DNA from: Nocardia cyriacigeorgica | GTDB taxonomy: Bacteria > Actinomycetota > Actinomycetes > Mycobacteriales > Mycobacteriaceae | DNA length: 64,000 nucleotides | Direction of reading: 5' to 3' | NCBI RefSeq assembly: GCF_005863245.1 | Contig: NZ_VBUT01000005.1 | Coordinates: 1-64,000 of the forward strand | Part shown: positions 15,752-25,994 of the stretch, one piece after another | How the letters are laid out: the number at the start of each line of letters is the position of its first letter | Numbering within the stretch: position 1 is the stretch's first letter | The notes under the pieces: model-generated | Database searches by the model: none | What the model saw: the letters and a program-made list of their open reading frames with translations, nothing else | What the model was told of the DNA's origin: nothing | Position numbers and translations under genes: made by a program

Positions 15752-16875
15752 GCGTTCTCCTGCCCGGTCCGGTCGAACATGATGACCTGGCGGATCGCCA
15801 AGCCGTCGGCGAGCAGGTCCATCGCCTCGTTGATCTCGGTCAACGCGATCCGCGACGAAATCAGCTTGTCCACCGGCAGTTTGCCCTCGCGCCACATCTG
15901 CGCGTACCGGGGGATGTCGCGGGCCGGGACCGCCGATCCGAGATAGCTGCCCACGACGGTGCGAGCTTCGGCGGTGATCGTCAACGGTGAGATCGACGCC
16001 CGCGCGGCCGGAGCGGGCAGGCCGACGGTGATCGTGGTGCCGCCGGATCGCGTTGCGGCGAAGGCGGTTTCGAAGGCGCGCGGATGGCCGGCGCATTCGA
16101 TGACGTAGCGAGCCTTGATCCCGTTCTCGGCGACCTGCTCGGGGGTGTAGACCTCGGTCGCGCCCAGAGCCTTGGCCTGTTCGAGCTTGTCCGCGACGGT
16201 GTCCACGGCGATGATCTGGCGGACGTCCTGCGCCTTCGCGGTGATGACCGCCGCCATGCCGACACCGCCGAGCCCGACCACCATCACCGAATCCGACGGC
16301 GCCGGCGTGGCCACATTCAGGACCGCACCGCCGCCGGTGAGCACCGCGCAACCGAGGACCGCGGCGATATCCGGCGGGATATCGGCGTCGACCGGGACCG
16401 CGGAGGCGCGGTCGATCACGGCGTGGGTGGCGAACCCGGAGACGCCGAGGTGGTGGTGCACGGTTTCGCCGTCCCGGGTCAGGTGCCGCGAATGGTGCAG
16501 CAGTTCGCCCGCATTGTTGGTGAGGGTGCCCGCCGAACACGGCAGCCGCCCGTCCTCGGCGCAGGCCTCGCACTGTTCACAGCGCGGCAGGAACGACATC
16601 ACCACCCGCTGGCCGGGCACCAGGTCGGTGACCGCGTCGCCGGTGGCTTCCACGATGCCCGCCGCCTCATGGCCGAGCAGCATCGGCGTCGGACGCAGGC
16701 GGTTACCGTCGACCACACTCAGATCCGAATGGCACACGCCGGCCGCCTCGATGCGGACCAGCAGTTCGGTGGGTCCGGGCGGGCTGAGTTCGACCTCACC
16801 CACGGTGATCGGCCGCGATCGCGCGAACGGCCGGGCCCGGCCGGATTCCTCGAGGACTGCTCCGGTGATCTTCAT
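15748..16875 (-). CDS. Zinc-dependent alcohol dehydrogenase
   Basis: A 375-aa MDR enzyme. Catalytic zinc ligands are in GVCHSDLSVV and GHEAAG. The structural zinc lobe CEQCEACAEDGRLPC carries four cysteines. The NAD fold is VMVVGLGGVGMAAVI with IAVDTVADKLEQA. It resembles class III/AdhD-type enzymes. GGGAG lies 3-4 nt before the ATG. It is first gene of an ADH-ALDH operon and is divergent from a PucR-type regulator, which very likely controls it. Confidence 0.88.
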   Translation of the reverse strand: MKITGAVLEESGRARPFARSRPITVGEVELSPPGPTELLVRIEAAGVCHSDLSVVDGNRLRPTPMLLGHEAAGIVEATGDAVTDLVPGQRVVMSFLPRCEQCEACAEDGRLPCSAGTLTNNAGELLHHSRHLTRDGETVHHHLGVSGFATHAVIDRASAVPVDADIPPDIAAVLGCAVLTGGGAVLNVATPAPSDSVMVVGLGGVGMAAVITAKAQDVRQIIAVDTVADKLEQAKALGATEVYTPEQVAENGIKARYVIECAGHPRAFETAFAATRSGGTTITVGLPAPAARASISPLTITAEARTVVGSYLGSAVPARDIPRYAQMWREGKLPVDKLISSRIALTEINEAMDLLADGLAIRQVIMFDRTGQENA

Positions 16876-16953
16876 CGGCTCCCTGACGTCGTGATGGGCC
16901 CGGCGGTGCCGGGCGCGGGCGAGCGATTCCAAGATATGGCCGCGATCACCGCC

Positions 16954-16974
16954 TGTACATGATCGGGCCGTACA
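16954..16974. promoter_or_regulatory. TGTAC-N11-GTACA dyad in divergent promoter region
   Basis: A 5-bp perfect inverted repeat, TGTAC...GTACA, lies in the 147 bp between the ADH start (16875) and the PucR-type regulator start (17023). It is a candidate site for that regulator. The arms are short, so confidence is limited. Confidence 0.35.
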
Positions 16975-17022
16975 TTCATTCGGGAGTTCAGTGTGCGCCG
17001 CGCACACAGATGGGAGCCGACC

Positions 17023-18885
17023 GTGGATCTTTCCTTGCTGGAGGACATCCATGCGGGCCTCACCGAGGCCGAACTCGACGCGCGGCTGGCCGAGGCGCTG
17101 CGGCGGCACGAGATCACCGAGGCCACCGCCGCGGCCGCGCGCGGCATCCACCGCAGGCTGGCGCAACGGCGTGAACGCGAAGAACTGCTGCGGGTGCTGC
17201 ACGACACCGCGACAGACCTGACCGGAATCCGCGACGTGGAGGCGGTGCTGGCCGCCATCGTGCGCCGCACCCGGCTGCTGACCGGCAGCGATATGGCCTA
17301 CATCAGCCTCAACGACTACCGCACCCGCGAAACCTACATCCGCAAATCCGACGGTGTGATCACCCAGGCCTACCGGACCATCCGGATGCCCATCGGCACC
17401 GGCGTGCTCGGCAAGGCCGCGGCCGGGTTGTCGCCGTATCAGTCGGCGGACTATCTCGCCGACCCCGATATCGTGCACCTGCCGCACATCGACGCCATCG
17501 TCCGCGCCGAAGGTGTGCGCGCGATCCTCGGGGTACCGCTGAACCTGCACGGCAGCGTGATCGGTGCGCTGCTGATCGCGGACCGGTCGCCGCGCAGCTA
17601 TCCCAGCACCGTGATCGACCTCATCGACACCGTCGGCAAACACGCCGCCGTCGCGCTGGACAATGCCGAACGCTTCACCGAGATCACCAGTGCGCTCGAT
17701 GATCTCGCGACCGAGCAGGACATCCACGTCGGCCGGGTGCGCCAGCTCCAGGACGTCATCGCCTTGGATGAACGGCTGATCGAAACCGTCGTCGGCGGGC
17801 GCGGACTCGCCGGATTCGTCGAGCTCGCCCATCAGGTGCTCGCGGCGCCCGCCGCGGTGCTCGATCCGGCGGGCGGAGTGCTGGCCGCCCACCCGGAAGG
17901 CCACGAGTGGGTCGAGGCGATCGCCGAACAGGTAGGCGGCGCGGAATTCGCCGGCGTGATCGCCACCGGGAAACCACGGGTGCTGCGCGACCGCACCCTG
18001 GTGCCCGCCAAGGCCGGTGGCACGCATCTGGCGACGCTGGTGCTGGCCGGCTCGATGCCCGCGGCGCAGGACGGGCTGCTCGAGCGGCTCGCGATCTTCC
18101 TGACCGTGCTTCGCCTGTTCGACCAGGTCGCCCACGATTCCGCGCAGCGCCAGCAGTTCGAGGTGCTCGACGACATCCTCTCCGGGCGCGGGGCGGACCC
18201 CGAGCAGGTGCAGCGGCGCGCGGCGCGCTTCGGTCTGCGGCCCGGCGATCGGCTGACCAGCATCGTCATCGACACCCACGGCGCCGACCACCGGCGCATC
18301 GACGCGCACGTCCGGCGGGCGCTCGGGGCGAGCCGGGCACTGGTGGCCGAGCACGGCGGGCATCTGTGCGTCCTCGTCGCCGACGGGCAGCACACGGTCG
18401 CGGCGCTGGAACGGGAGTTCGCGGCCCACGGTGTGCTCGCGACCATCGGGTACGCCGGGCCTGCCGCGGGTCTCGATACTGTGGCCGCGACCCATCGGCA
18501 GGCCGAACGGGCGCTGTCGACGCTGGTCCTGCTGGGCCGCGCGGGCGGCAGTCTCGACGGCGCGCGCCTCGGCGCGGTCGGTCTGCTGCTCGACGCGGCG
18601 GGCAAGCTCGGCGCCGAGTACGAACCACTCGGCGAGATCGCACCGCTGATCGACTACGACCGCGTGCACGGGACGGCGCTCACCGAGACCGCCTGGACGT
18701 ACCTGGAAACCCATGCTGCCCTGGCCGACACGGCCGCTCGGCTGTTCATCCACCGCAATACGGTGCGGCAGCGGCTGGCCCGCATCGCGGATCTGCTCGG
18801 CGACGACTGGCTCGACAACACCCGCCGCCTGGACCTGCACCTGGCGCTGCGGGTCTGGAAATTGCGGTCGTCTCCCACTCAGTAG
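17023..18885 (+). CDS. GAF-containing PucR/CdaR-family regulator
   Basis: A 620-aa transcription factor. After an N-terminal helical part (about 1-60) comes a GAF domain (about 65-220; LLTGSDMAYISLNDY, VRAILGVPLNLHGSVIGALLIAD), then a central GGDEF-like CdaR region, then the C-terminal PucR helix-turn-helix (LADTAARLFIHRNTVRQRLARIADLLG). Such proteins usually activate a neighbouring catabolic operon in response to its substrate. The GTG at 17023 follows GGGAG by 6 nt and is preferred over the upstream in-frame start at 16993. It is divergent from ADH-ALDH and upstream of an SDR gene. Confidence 0.85.
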   Translation: MDLSLLEDIHAGLTEAELDARLAEALRRHEITEATAAAARGIHRRLAQRREREELLRVLHDTATDLTGIRDVEAVLAAIVRRTRLLTGSDMAYISLNDYRTRETYIRKSDGVITQAYRTIRMPIGTGVLGKAAAGLSPYQSADYLADPDIVHLPHIDAIVRAEGVRAILGVPLNLHGSVIGALLIADRSPRSYPSTVIDLIDTVGKHAAVALDNAERFTEITSALDDLATEQDIHVGRVRQLQDVIALDERLIETVVGGRGLAGFVELAHQVLAAPAAVLDPAGGVLAAHPEGHEWVEAIAEQVGGAEFAGVIATGKPRVLRDRTLVPAKAGGTHLATLVLAGSMPAAQDGLLERLAIFLTVLRLFDQVAHDSAQRQQFEVLDDILSGRGADPEQVQRRAARFGLRPGDRLTSIVIDTHGADHRRIDAHVRRALGASRALVAEHGGHLCVLVADGQHTVAALEREFAAHGVLATIGYAGPAAGLDTVAATHRQAERALSTLVLLGRAGGSLDGARLGAVGLLLDAAGKLGAEYEPLGEIAPLIDYDRVHGTALTETAWTYLETHAALADTAARLFIHRNTVRQRLARIADLLGDDWLDNTRRLDLHLALRVWKLRSSPTQ

Positions 18886-18919
18886 ACCGATAACGGCAGT
18901 GGCTGCCATTAATGCGTAG

Positions 18920-19920
<1,001 letters not shown>

Positions 19921-19926
19921 ACCGGC

Positions 19927-20823
19927 TCAGTTCTCGAGTCCGGCCAGGCGCGCGCTGTCGGGCCACAACGCTTGTGCCAGTTCGTCATCGCGCGCGAGGG
20001 CCGAGGGGTCCGGCCAGGTGAGGCTGCCGCTGCGCAGGGCGGCATAGGTGCGGCCGGACGGGGGAGTGACGGTGCCGAGGATCAGGCCTGCCAGCGCTCG
20101 TCCGGCCGCTTCTGGCGTGTTCATCGTCGGAGTGAAACGCCGCAGTGGTGCGGCGACCGGCGTGCCGAGGACCTTCCACGCGATCCGCAGCGGCAGCGCG
20201 AGATCGCGCGCCAAGCCGGTGCCGAACACCTGGCCGGGGTCGTAGGCGAGAGCCGTGATGCGACGTGCTCGCATGTCCGCGTCGTTGTTCAACGCGCGGA
20301 CGGTGAGGACCGCGCACAGTTTGGACGCGGTGTAGGCGTGTTCACCGGCCTTCTTCGGGCGGGTGTGCCGATCCGGGTCACGGTCGGGATGGGCGAGCAG
20401 TTCGGCGTCGGCGTGGCGCGGAGTCGCCAGTGCCGCACCGGTTTCGGGGTCGTGCGTGCCGCTGGTGGTCAACAGCACCCTGGCCCCGTCGGCGAGGGCG
20501 GGCGTGAGCAGGCGCAGCAGCAGGTAGTGCGCGAGATGGTTGACGGCGAACGTTGTCTCGAACCCTTCCGGAGTGCGGCCGGTATCGTCGGGTCGCACCA
20601 CGCCGGCGTTGCACACCAGCACGTCGATGCCCGGCTCACCGAGGCGCCGCAGCACCGACTCCGCGAACGCGCGAACCGAGTCCAAGCGCGTCAGATCCAG
20701 CGCATCGGCGGGGTCCGCCGGAGCGCGAGCACCGACGATCAACGGCTCGGCCGACGCCGCGATCTCCCGCACCGCGAGCGCCCCGAATCCCGAACTGCCG
20801 CCCGTCATCACGATCGCCGCCAC
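19927..20823 (-). CDS. SDR-family protein, protochlorophyllide-reductase-like
   Basis: A 298-aa short-chain dehydrogenase with TGGSSGFG, VCNAGVV, a catalytic Ser in LLTTSGTHD and the Tyr/Lys pair in YTASKLCAV. The length and the long C-terminal extension (LRRFTPTMNTPEAAG...GRTYAALRSG) match the retinol dehydrogenase/protochlorophyllide reductase-like branch. It lies 81 bp downstream of the next SDR on the same strand and is probably the last gene of the monooxygenase operon. It converges with the preceding SDR gene with only 6 bp between stops. Confidence 0.82.
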   Translation of the reverse strand: MAAIVMTGGSSGFGALAVREIAASAEPLIVGARAPADPADALDLTRLDSVRAFAESVLRRLGEPGIDVLVCNAGVVRPDDTGRTPEGFETTFAVNHLAHYLLLRLLTPALADGARVLLTTSGTHDPETGAALATPRHADAELLAHPDRDPDRHTRPKKAGEHAYTASKLCAVLTVRALNNDADMRARRITALAYDPGQVFGTGLARDLALPLRIAWKVLGTPVAAPLRRFTPTMNTPEAAGRALAGLILGTVTPPSGRTYAALRSGSLTWPDPSALARDDELAQALWPDSARLAGLEN

Positions 20824-20904
20824 GACGTCCCCTTCGGTCGGTCCGATCGGCCGTCCTCAGAATACGCTCGGCGCCGCTGCTGCCGCGGCCTTCCCAGTGC
20901 CCGG

Positions 20905-21792
20905 CTACGACCCGATGCGGGCCGGAGCCCGTTGTTCGAGCCGGCGGATGAGTCCGTGCACCTTCGGGTCGGCGGCCAGGCGGCTGTCGAGGACGATGTT
21001 CACCGCGCCGCGCAGCAACGCGTAGGGCTCCCACCCGGAGGGCGCGATGGTGCGGGCGGCGCGGCGGGAGATGCCGTCGGCGATGGTGCGGGCGGCGTGT
21101 TCGGCGGTGATGCGGACATTGAGGGGCCAGGGCAGCATGGCGTCGAGTTCTATGCCGAGTTCGTCGGCGTCGAGCATGTCGTGGGTCATCGCGGTTTCCA
21201 CCACACCGAAGTAGGCGATGCCCGCGCTGGCGCCGACGGCGGCGAGCTCGACCCGCAGCGCGCGGCCGAACTGTTCGACGGCGGCCTTGCTCATCATGTA
21301 CGGCGATCCGCCCATACCCGGCGCGAATGCCGCACAGGAAGACACCACGACCACATGGCCTTTCGCCGCGATCACCGCGTCGAGCGCGGGATGCACGGTA
21401 TTGAACACGCCGGTCAGGTTGATCCCCATGACGCGATCGAATTCGCGCGGATCCATCGTGCGCACGGTCGCGGGTGCGGGCGTCACGCCGGCATTGGCGA
21501 CGACGATGTCGAGTGCCCCGAAACGGTCAATCGCGCGGTCGACGGTCTCGGCCATCTGCGCCCGGTCGGCGACGTCGGCGCCGAGCGCGAGCGCCCGCGG
21601 GCCGAGCGCGCGAGCCGCCGCCTGCGCCGCAGGTTCGTCGATATCGACGAGCACCACCGATGCGCCACGGGCGTACAGGATCTCGGCCAGCTCCAGTCCG
21701 ATGCCCTGCCCGGCGCCGGTGATCAGCGCGGTTCGTCCGGCGACCCGGTAGTTGCCGCGACCGGTGAAGGGTGTGAATCTCAGGTCGATCAT
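20905..21792 (-). CDS. SDR-family oxidoreductase, SadH-like
   Basis: A 295-aa short-chain dehydrogenase with TGAGQGIG, VANAGV, Ser in VVVSSCAAF and Tyr/Lys in YMMSKAAVE. The N-terminal extension before the Rossmann fold and the Arg-rich C-terminus resemble SadH/Rv3085 of the mycobacterial mymA operon. It overlaps the flavin monooxygenase gene by 4 bp (ATGA), strengthening the mymA-like arrangement. Probably oxidises an alcohol produced or used by the monooxygenase. Confidence 0.83.
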   Translation of the reverse strand: MIDLRFTPFTGRGNYRVAGRTALITGAGQGIGLELAEILYARGASVVLVDIDEPAAQAAARALGPRALALGADVADRAQMAETVDRAIDRFGALDIVVANAGVTPAPATVRTMDPREFDRVMGINLTGVFNTVHPALDAVIAAKGHVVVVSSCAAFAPGMGGSPYMMSKAAVEQFGRALRVELAAVGASAGIAYFGVVETAMTHDMLDADELGIELDAMLPWPLNVRITAEHAARTIADGISRRAARTIAPSGWEPYALLRGAVNIVLDSRLAADPKVHGLIRRLEQRAPARIGS

Positions 21793-23252
21793 CGGGTCAC
21801 CTCATAGGAATGCGCGTCGAATTTGCTGGTGCGGCGGCGGTATTCGAAACTCCAGTTCGGGTAGAGCCCGGCATTGCCACCGTCGGGGGTGGTGTAGTAG
21901 CTGGTGCAGCCGCCGGTCAGCCAGACCGTCGACGCGCTGCGCTCGGCCATCTCGCGCACGAACGCGTCCTGGACGTGGCGGCGCACCTCGACCCGCCGGG
22001 CACCGCTGTCTCGCATCATTGTCAGCGCGTCCACGATGTAGGTGATCTGGGATTCGATCATGTAGATCGCGGACTGATTGCCGGCCGCCCCGAACGGTGC
22101 GAGGGTCGCGAAGAAGTTCGGGAACTCCGCGACAGCGGTACCGAGGTACGACCGCGGCCGCTTCTGATACAGGTCCGCGATGGAACGCCCCTTGCGCCCG
22201 ATGAACCGGTCGAACACCGAGGGAATGGGATCGAAACCGGTGCCGTAGATGAGGGTGTCGACCGGGATCTCCTCGCCCGCCCAGGTGACGATGGATCGCG
22301 GCCTGACCTCGGCGATCGGATCGGTCACCACATCGACATTCGGCTGGTCCAGCGCCGGCAGATAGGCGTCGGAGAAGATGGCGCGTTTGCAGCCGATCAT
22401 GTAATCGGGCGTCACCTTCCTCCGCAATTCCGGGTCCCGGATCTGGCGCCGCAACTGCATGCGCCCCAGCAGCTCATACGGATGACGGAAACGGTTGTCC
22501 ACGAAGCCGACCAGCCCGAAGCCCTCGATCAGGGTGTACCAAGTGCCGCGAATCGCCTTCTGCGCCAAAGGCACCCGATCCAGGATCATCCGCTCCAGCG
22601 CGAGGGTGCGCCGATCCAGGCGCGGCACGATCCACGGCGCCGACCGCTGGAAGACGGTGAGCCTGCCGACCTTCGGCTGGATCTCGGGAATGAACTGCAC
22701 CGCCGAGGCGCCCGTCCCGATGACCGCGACCCGCTCACCGGCCAGATCGTGATCGTGATTCCAGTGCAGCGAATGGAAGGCGGTGCCCTCGAACGAGTCC
22801 AGACCCGGCAGTGACGGATACTTCGCCTCGGCGAACACTCCCGCCGCCGAGATCAGGAAATCCGCGGTCATCGGTCCCCGCGAGGTATCGATGCGCCAGT
22901 GCGAACGCTGCTCGTCCCAGTGTGCGGCGGTCAGCTCGGTCTCGAACCGGATATGGCGCACCACATCGTGTTCGGTCGCCACCGAGCGCAGATACGCCAG
23001 GATCTCCTGCTGTTTGCCGTAGGTGCGTGACCAGCGTGGATTCGGTGCGAACGAATAGCTGTACAGGTGGGAGGGCACATCGCAGGCGCAGCCGGGGTAG
23101 GTGTTGGCCTGCCAGGTGCCGCCCAGATCGCCGGCGCGTTCCAGTACGACCAGATCGTCGAAACCGGCCTCCCGGAGTTTGATGGCCAGCCCGATGCCGC
23201 CGAATCCGGCGCCGACGATGGCAATGCGGGTGTGCTCGGGAAGAGTGGACAT
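21789..23252 (-). CDS. Flavin-containing monooxygenase (MymA/BVMO-like)
   Basis: A 487-aa class B flavoprotein monooxygenase. FAD motif is IVGAGFGGIGLAIKL, the NADPH motif is VIGTGASAVQ, and the Baeyer-Villiger-type fingerprint reads FEGTAFHSLHWNHD (FxGxxxHxxxW). GTWQANTYPGCACDVPSHLYSYSF is highly characteristic. It would insert oxygen into a ketone or hydroxylate a lipophilic substrate. Its 3' end overlaps the SadH-like SDR and it is 65 bp downstream of a 2Fe-2S reductase, in an operon resembling mymA. Confidence 0.88.
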   Translation of the reverse strand: MSTLPEHTRIAIVGAGFGGIGLAIKLREAGFDDLVVLERAGDLGGTWQANTYPGCACDVPSHLYSYSFAPNPRWSRTYGKQQEILAYLRSVATEHDVVRHIRFETELTAAHWDEQRSHWRIDTSRGPMTADFLISAAGVFAEAKYPSLPGLDSFEGTAFHSLHWNHDHDLAGERVAVIGTGASAVQFIPEIQPKVGRLTVFQRSAPWIVPRLDRRTLALERMILDRVPLAQKAIRGTWYTLIEGFGLVGFVDNRFRHPYELLGRMQLRRQIRDPELRRKVTPDYMIGCKRAIFSDAYLPALDQPNVDVVTDPIAEVRPRSIVTWAGEEIPVDTLIYGTGFDPIPSVFDRFIGRKGRSIADLYQKRPRSYLGTAVAEFPNFFATLAPFGAAGNQSAIYMIESQITYIVDALTMMRDSGARRVEVRRHVQDAFVREMAERSASTVWLTGGCTSYYTTPDGGNAGLYPNWSFEYRRRTSKFDAHSYEVTR

Positions 23253-23317
23253 GGCGGTGGACTCCTCGTCGGGGCGTATCGCGACACGTGTGCGTCGAAT
23301 GCTCGGGAACAGGGGGA

Positions 23318-24364
23318 TCAGAGATCGATCACCAGCGAGTGGCCGGCCGCGCGGGACACGCAGGTGAGCATCCGGCCCTTGCGTTCGGCTGCGGTGAGCA
23401 GCCGGTCGCGGTGATCGACCTCGCCGGCCAGCACGGAAACCTTGCAGGTCCCGCAGAAGCCCTGCCGGCAGGAATAGAGGACATCGGGCACCGCACGGGC
23501 GATGGCGGTCAACGCGGTTTCGCCGGCGTCGACGCGCACCGTCGTCCCGGTGCGGGCGAGGGTGAGATCGAAGGGCCTGCCGTCGACCACCGGCAGCGCC
23601 GAGAAGCGTTCGGTGTGCAGCGAACCGGTGGGATTCAGCTCGAAGAACACCCGCTGGGCCGCCGCCAGCACCGGCGGCGGGCCGCAGACGTACACCGCCG
23701 CACCCGGCGCCGCGCGGGCGATCAACTCCGCGATGCGCGGCGTGCCGTATTCGTCATCCGGCAGGACCTCGGCGGTCGCGGGCAGCTCATCGAGAAACGG
23801 CATGGTCGCGCGGGAGCGCCCCAGATAGATGAGCTGTCCGCGCGCGCCCGCCGCCTTGGCCATCGGCAGGATCGGGGTGATGCCGATACCGGCGGCAAGG
23901 AACAGGTACGACGGTGCGTCGACGAAGGTGAACGCATTGCGTGGTCCGCGCACCCGGATCGCGTCACCGGGGCGCAGGGTGTCGTGGACTTCGACCGAAC
24001 CGCCGCCGCCGTCGGGGAGACGCCGCACCGCGATCCGGTAGGAGTAGCGGTCGGCGGGGTCGCCGCACAGGGAGTACTGGCGTTGCCTGCCCGAGGGCAG
24101 GACGAGGTCCACGTGCGAGCCCGGTGTCCATAACGGCAGCGGGCCGCCGTCGGTGGCGCGCAGCTCGAGAACTCGCACGTCCTCGGCTGCCATGCTGCTC
24201 GACGCGAGCACCATGGACAGTTCGAAGCCGCTGCGCCGCACCGGTTTCGGCCGGGACAGCAGGGGCGCCGCCGGACCGGCCACGAACAGGTGTTTGTACA
24301 CGTCGACGGCCGTGGCCAGCACGCGCAGGCTCGCCGGGGGAGCGGGGCGATCGGTCACCGTCAC
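23318..24364 (-). CDS. Ferredoxin-NADP reductase-type oxygenase reductase with 2Fe-2S
   Basis: A 348-aa electron-transfer protein. The FAD part has RQYSLCGDP, the NAD(P)H part LAAGIGITPILPM and YVCGPPPVL, and the C-terminal plant-type 2Fe-2S domain CRQGFCGTCKVSVL...MLTC. An unusual 60-residue N-terminal extension precedes the FAD domain. The GTG start overlaps the upstream hydrolase stop (GTGA). It should pass electrons from NAD(P)H to an oxygenase, possibly the neighbouring metal-dependent protein. Confidence 0.88.
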   Translation of the reverse strand: MTVTDRPAPPASLRVLATAVDVYKHLFVAGPAAPLLSRPKPVRRSGFELSMVLASSSMAAEDVRVLELRATDGGPLPLWTPGSHVDLVLPSGRQRQYSLCGDPADRYSYRIAVRRLPDGGGGSVEVHDTLRPGDAIRVRGPRNAFTFVDAPSYLFLAAGIGITPILPMAKAAGARGQLIYLGRSRATMPFLDELPATAEVLPDDEYGTPRIAELIARAAPGAAVYVCGPPPVLAAAQRVFFELNPTGSLHTERFSALPVVDGRPFDLTLARTGTTVRVDAGETALTAIARAVPDVLYSCRQGFCGTCKVSVLAGEVDHRDRLLTAAERKGRMLTCVSRAAGHSLVIDL

Positions 24365-25281
24365 CACGCCACCAGGTGCTCGTCGGCGCCGGGCTCGTGC
24401 GCCGCGCGGGCCGCAGGCGAACGGGCCAGGTAGCGCAGCGCATTGTCCATCGAACCCAATTGCGAGGGATGGAAACTCGGCCGCAGATACCGGGGCATCT
24501 CGGTGAAGAACACCGTCCAGCTCGGAATCACCCCGCGCGCGGTCGCGCTGACGAATTGCAGCGGCCAGAACCGGCCCTTGTCGGGCGAGGGATCCTTGCG
24601 ATACAGATACGCCGTCGACACGATGAACAGCGGCAGCAGCGTCGCGGTCGCCAGCAGCGCGGTGCGCGCCCGCCGGGCATAGCCGCCGTCCAGATGCATA
24701 TAGGCGTCGAAGACGACGCTGCGGTGCTCGACTTCCTCGGCGCCGTGCCAGCGGACCAGATCGAGCATCGTCGGATGCATCCCCTTCTGCTCGAGCACCC
24801 GGGCTTCCAGCAGCCATTCGCCGATCACCGCGGTGAAATGCTCCATCCCGGCGAACAATCCGAGTCGTTCGCGCAGCCAGGCGCGCTTGGCCCGACCGGT
24901 CAGGCCGTGATCGCCGAGCACCCGATCGACCAGCCACGACACCGCGTGCACATATCCCTCGGCGTCGAGCCCCAGTGATTGCAGATGCTTGCGGGCGCCT
25001 TCGTGGCTGCTGGCGTGCATCGTCTCCTGGCCGACGAAGCCCTGCACTTCCTCGCGCAGCCGTGGGTCATCGATATGGGGCAGCGCCTCGGCCAACGCCA
25101 TCGCCATCGCGCGTTCGCCTTCGGGCAGCACCAGATGCATCACGTTGACGATGTGGGTGGCCAGGACCTCGCCGGGGATGTAGTGCATGGGCACCGACCC
25201 GAAGTCGAAGTGCACGTCGCGGGCGTGGATCGCGTGCGCTTCTTCCTGGTACGGACGCCTCGTTGCGTCGATTTCCGCCAT
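24361..25281 (-). CDS. Metal-dependent hydrolase-family protein (Metal_hydrol)
   Basis: A 306-aa protein of the family annotated as predicted metal-dependent hydrolase (Metal_hydrol/PF10118). It has helix-borne His/Glu motifs: GQETMHASSHEGARKHL, FAGMEHFTAVIGEW and RWHGAEEVEHRSVVFDAY, which look like a diiron or dimetal four-helix site. Coupling to a 2Fe-2S reductase suggests it is really a diiron oxygenase (inference). The ATG at 25281 is preferred over upstream starts that fall in the operator region. It heads the operon, divergent from a TetR gene. Confidence 0.8.
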   Translation of the reverse strand: MAEIDATRRPYQEEAHAIHARDVHFDFGSVPMHYIPGEVLATHIVNVMHLVLPEGERAMAMALAEALPHIDDPRLREEVQGFVGQETMHASSHEGARKHLQSLGLDAEGYVHAVSWLVDRVLGDHGLTGRAKRAWLRERLGLFAGMEHFTAVIGEWLLEARVLEQKGMHPTMLDLVRWHGAEEVEHRSVVFDAYMHLDGGYARRARTALLATATLLPLFIVSTAYLYRKDPSPDKGRFWPLQFVSATARGVIPSWTVFFTEMPRYLRPSFHPSQLGSMDNALRYLARSPAARAAHEPGADEHLVAW

Positions 25282-25297
25282 GCGCCGACCGTACAGT

Positions 25298-25348
25298 GCA
25301 ACAAATCGCATTGCAATGTTGCAGCAACAAATCGCGGCAGAATGTTGC
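25298..25348. promoter_or_regulatory. Tandem TetR-type operators
   Basis: Two 25-bp dyads of the form GCAACA-N13-TGTTGC lie at 25298-25322 and 25324-25348 between the divergent hydrolase and TetR genes. They share AAATCGC just inside the left arm. The 26-bp repeat length and intergenic position make them very likely the binding sites of the adjacent TetR regulator. Confidence 0.8.
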
Positions 25349-25379
25349 ACAACCGCCTCGGGTTGCTACGTTGGGAGCT

Positions 25380-25982
25380 GTGACCACCGCGGCAGCCAGC
25401 AGGGACGACGTCGATTCGATCGAATCGCGAATCCTCGATGCCGCACTCGTGCAGTTCGCCGACGTCGGCATCAAGAAGACGACGATCGAGGACATCGCCC
25501 GCAAGGCCGGCGTCGACCGGGTGACCGTCTACCGGCGCATCGGTTCCCGCGACGACCTCGTACGCGCGGTGGCGTTGCGCGAAGTGAACGCCGTGCTCAC
25601 CGAACTCGAGGACGTCGCGGCGCGCAACGACACGCTCGCCGACTTGGTCGCCGACATCTTCGTCACCGTCGTCACCCGCTGGCGCGAGCATCCCCTGGTC
25701 CGGCGGATGCTGACCGCCGAACCCGACCGCCTGCTGCCCCAGCTCACCACTGAGGGCGGCGCCGCGTTCACGGTGTCGGCGGCCGCGGGTACGGCGGCGC
25801 TCCAGCAGGCGGTCGAGCGTGGTCTGCTGGAGGATTCACCCGAGTTGGGGACCCGGGTCGAGATCGCCTGCCGCTTCGTGCACTCGCTGATCTTGCAGCC
25901 GGTCGGCTCGATTCCGCTCGACACCGATGATCAGATGCGCGAGTTCGCCCGCAACTATCTGGTGCCCATCGTCACCGGCTGA
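25380..25982 (+). CDS. TetR-family regulator
   Basis: A 200-aa repressor. The N-terminal HTH reads ILDAALVQFADVGIKKTTIEDIARKAGVDRVTVYRRIGSRDDL. The ligand domain is helical and hydrophobic. The GTG start is at 25380 with GGGAG very close upstream. It is divergent from the metal-dependent hydrolase/reductase/monooxygenase operon with two identical-arm operators between, so it most likely represses that operon and itself. It converges with a tiny gene at 25995. Confidence 0.88.
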   Translation: MTTAAASRDDVDSIESRILDAALVQFADVGIKKTTIEDIARKAGVDRVTVYRRIGSRDDLVRAVALREVNAVLTELEDVAARNDTLADLVADIFVTVVTRWREHPLVRRMLTAEPDRLLPQLTTEGGAAFTVSAAAGTAALQQAVERGLLEDSPELGTRVEIACRFVHSLILQPVGSIPLDTDDQMREFARNYLVPIVTG

Positions 25983-25994
25983 CGCGTCGCCGGT

